A stretch of DNA of 18,322 bases from Pseudomonadota bacterium (GTDB lineage Bacteria > Pseudomonadota > Alphaproteobacteria > Rhizobiales > Xanthobacteraceae): the NCBI GenBank assembly GCA_023391175.1, contig JAEWBL010000551.1:1-18322 (forward strand), given 5' to 3'. The notes below the pieces were generated by a model. It had not been told where the DNA came from and made no database searches. It worked only from the letters and a program-made list of their open reading frames with translations. Both the position numbers and the translations under genes were made by a program. Shown here in pieces: positions 17,563 through 18,322 of the stretch (its first letter is position 1; every line of letters begins with the position of its first letter).

Positions 17563-18322
17563 ATGACCACCGCGATTCACTTCCGTCCCTCCTCCGCGCC
17601 GACCCTCGACCGGGACCGGAAGAGGCTCCTGCGCGGCATCGCTATGGGCCTTGTGCTGGCGACGTCGATCGCAGCCCTGACGCTTTCAGCCGGACCGGCG
17701 GGGGCGCAGTCGCCCCAGCCATCTCCGGCACCGCAGGCCACCCCGGCACCGCAGCCACCGGAACTGACCGGTGCGGCGTGGGCGGCTGCGGATCGCGCCT
17801 ATGCGGCCCAGCGTGAGAAGAGATATGCGGATGTCGTGACCTATGCCCGCGAGGCGCTGAAGCTGCGTCCAGATGTGCCGCGGCTCTGGTTGCTGCTGAT
17901 GGATGCGCTGGACGCCCAGGGCAAGACCGCCGAAGCGGTCGTCGCCGGCAACGCGGCCATCGCCGCCGGCATCACGGATCAGGCGCTGACCGCCCGCGTG
18001 CGGTCCCAGAGCCGGGTTCTGGCGCAGGAGCCCTCGGTCGCCGCCAACAAGGCGCTGGAAGCAGCCAACCCGAAGGCCGCCATCGAGCAGGCCCGCAAGG
18101 CCATCGCGCTGGTGCCCGACGACCTCAGCTATCGCGTTCTGCTGATCTACACCCTGCTCGCCGACGGACAGCTGGAGGCGGCCGACAAGGCGGCGAGCGA
18201 GGCGATCCAGGTGGATCCCCAGTCCTTCCTGCCGCGGACCCTGCGCGGCTACGTCCGGCTGCGCCTCGGCAAGGTGGCGGAGGCGGAACAGGATTTCGAC
18301 ACGGCGCTGAAGGATGAGGTGC
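17563..18322 (+). CDS. Exported tetratricopeptide-repeat protein (N-terminal 253 codons; continues beyond window)
   Basis: The frame is open to the right edge. Residues about 20-49 look like a signal peptide (DRKRLLRGIAMGLVLATSIAAL, then Ala-rich GPAGAQ), followed by a Pro/Ala/Gln-rich linker (50-67). Two stretches then match TPR units: AAWAAADRAYAAQREKRYAD with VVTYAREALKLRPD (about 71-105) and AAIEQARKAIALVPDDLSY with LLADGQLEAADKAASEAIQVDP (about 170-224), with another unit starting GYVRLRLGKVAEAEQDFDTAL. Such arrays scaffold protein-protein contacts in the periplasm. It has its own promoter region after a terminator, so it is probably a separate unit. A role with the O-acetylation system, as TPR proteins have in exopolysaccharide export, is possible but unproven. 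I cannot name the family. Confidence 0.82.
   Translation, partial: MTTAIHFRPSSAPTLDRDRKRLLRGIAMGLVLATSIAALTLSAGPAGAQSPQPSPAPQATPAPQPPELTGAAWAAADRAYAAQREKRYADVVTYAREALKLRPDVPRLWLLLMDALDAQGKTAEAVVAGNAAIAAGITDQALTARVRSQSRVLAQEPSVAANKALEAANPKAAIEQARKAIALVPDDLSYRVLLIYTLLADGQLEAADKAASEAIQVDPQSFLPRTLRGYVRLRLGKVAEAEQDFDTALKDEV

Overview
The window is dense, GC-rich (roughly two-thirds G+C by eye) bacterial chromosome with alphaproteobacterial character. The gene families and their order (liv-type ABC transporter with an embedded acyl-CoA ligase, a liu operon, a CtrA-like box) fit the Hyphomicrobiales, possibly Xanthobacter/Azorhizobium-like. That placement is inference from gene content and codon use, not from a marker gene. 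I see no rRNA, tRNA, CRISPR array or insertion sequence.

Region 1 (1-4694, minus strand) is one operon, read right to left: livG (ABC ATPase), a 649-residue long-chain acyl-CoA ligase, livH and livM (permeases). livM runs off the left edge; livF and the binding protein livK presumably lie beyond it. Together they would import an amphipathic carboxylate or branched-chain substrate and activate it to a CoA thioester.

Region 2 (4695-6697) starts with a compact divergent promoter packed with inverted repeats. Next comes the most unusual gene of the window: an IclR-type winged-helix domain fused in frame to an acetyl/propionyl-CoA-synthetase-like domain. That domain has lost its ATP-gripping P-loop motif and the whole C-terminal lid with the catalytic lysine. 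It looks like an enzyme turned sensor, a candidate undescribed type of transcription factor. Two copies of TCTCA-N5-TGAGA flank the promoter region, one directly against its own start codon.

Region 3 (6698-13023, plus strand) is a TetR-family regulator followed by a tightly overlapping leucine/isovalerate degradation operon, liuB-liuC-liuD-liuE. These encode methylcrotonyl-CoA carboxylase beta, methylglutaconyl-CoA hydratase, methylcrotonyl-CoA carboxylase alpha and HMG-CoA lyase. Isovaleryl-CoA dehydrogenase (liuA) is not in the window. A shared 14-bp motif of the form WWCGWACGWYCKTT occurs upstream of livG, twice upstream of tetR and once upstream of liuB, which suggests one local regulon for uptake and catabolism.

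Region 4 (13170-17374, plus strand) is an alginate-type O-acetylation cassette: an AlgF-like periplasmic protein, an AlgI-like MBOAT acyltransferase and two AlgJ/AlgX-like SGNH proteins, the second with a twin-arginine signal. No polymerase gene is visible, so the polymer acetylated is unknown. A strong intrinsic terminator (17406-17441) closes the unit.

Region 5 (17442-18322) is the promoter and first 253 codons of an exported TPR-repeat protein. Its upstream region carries a perfect TTAA-N7-TTAA, the CtrA-box pattern.
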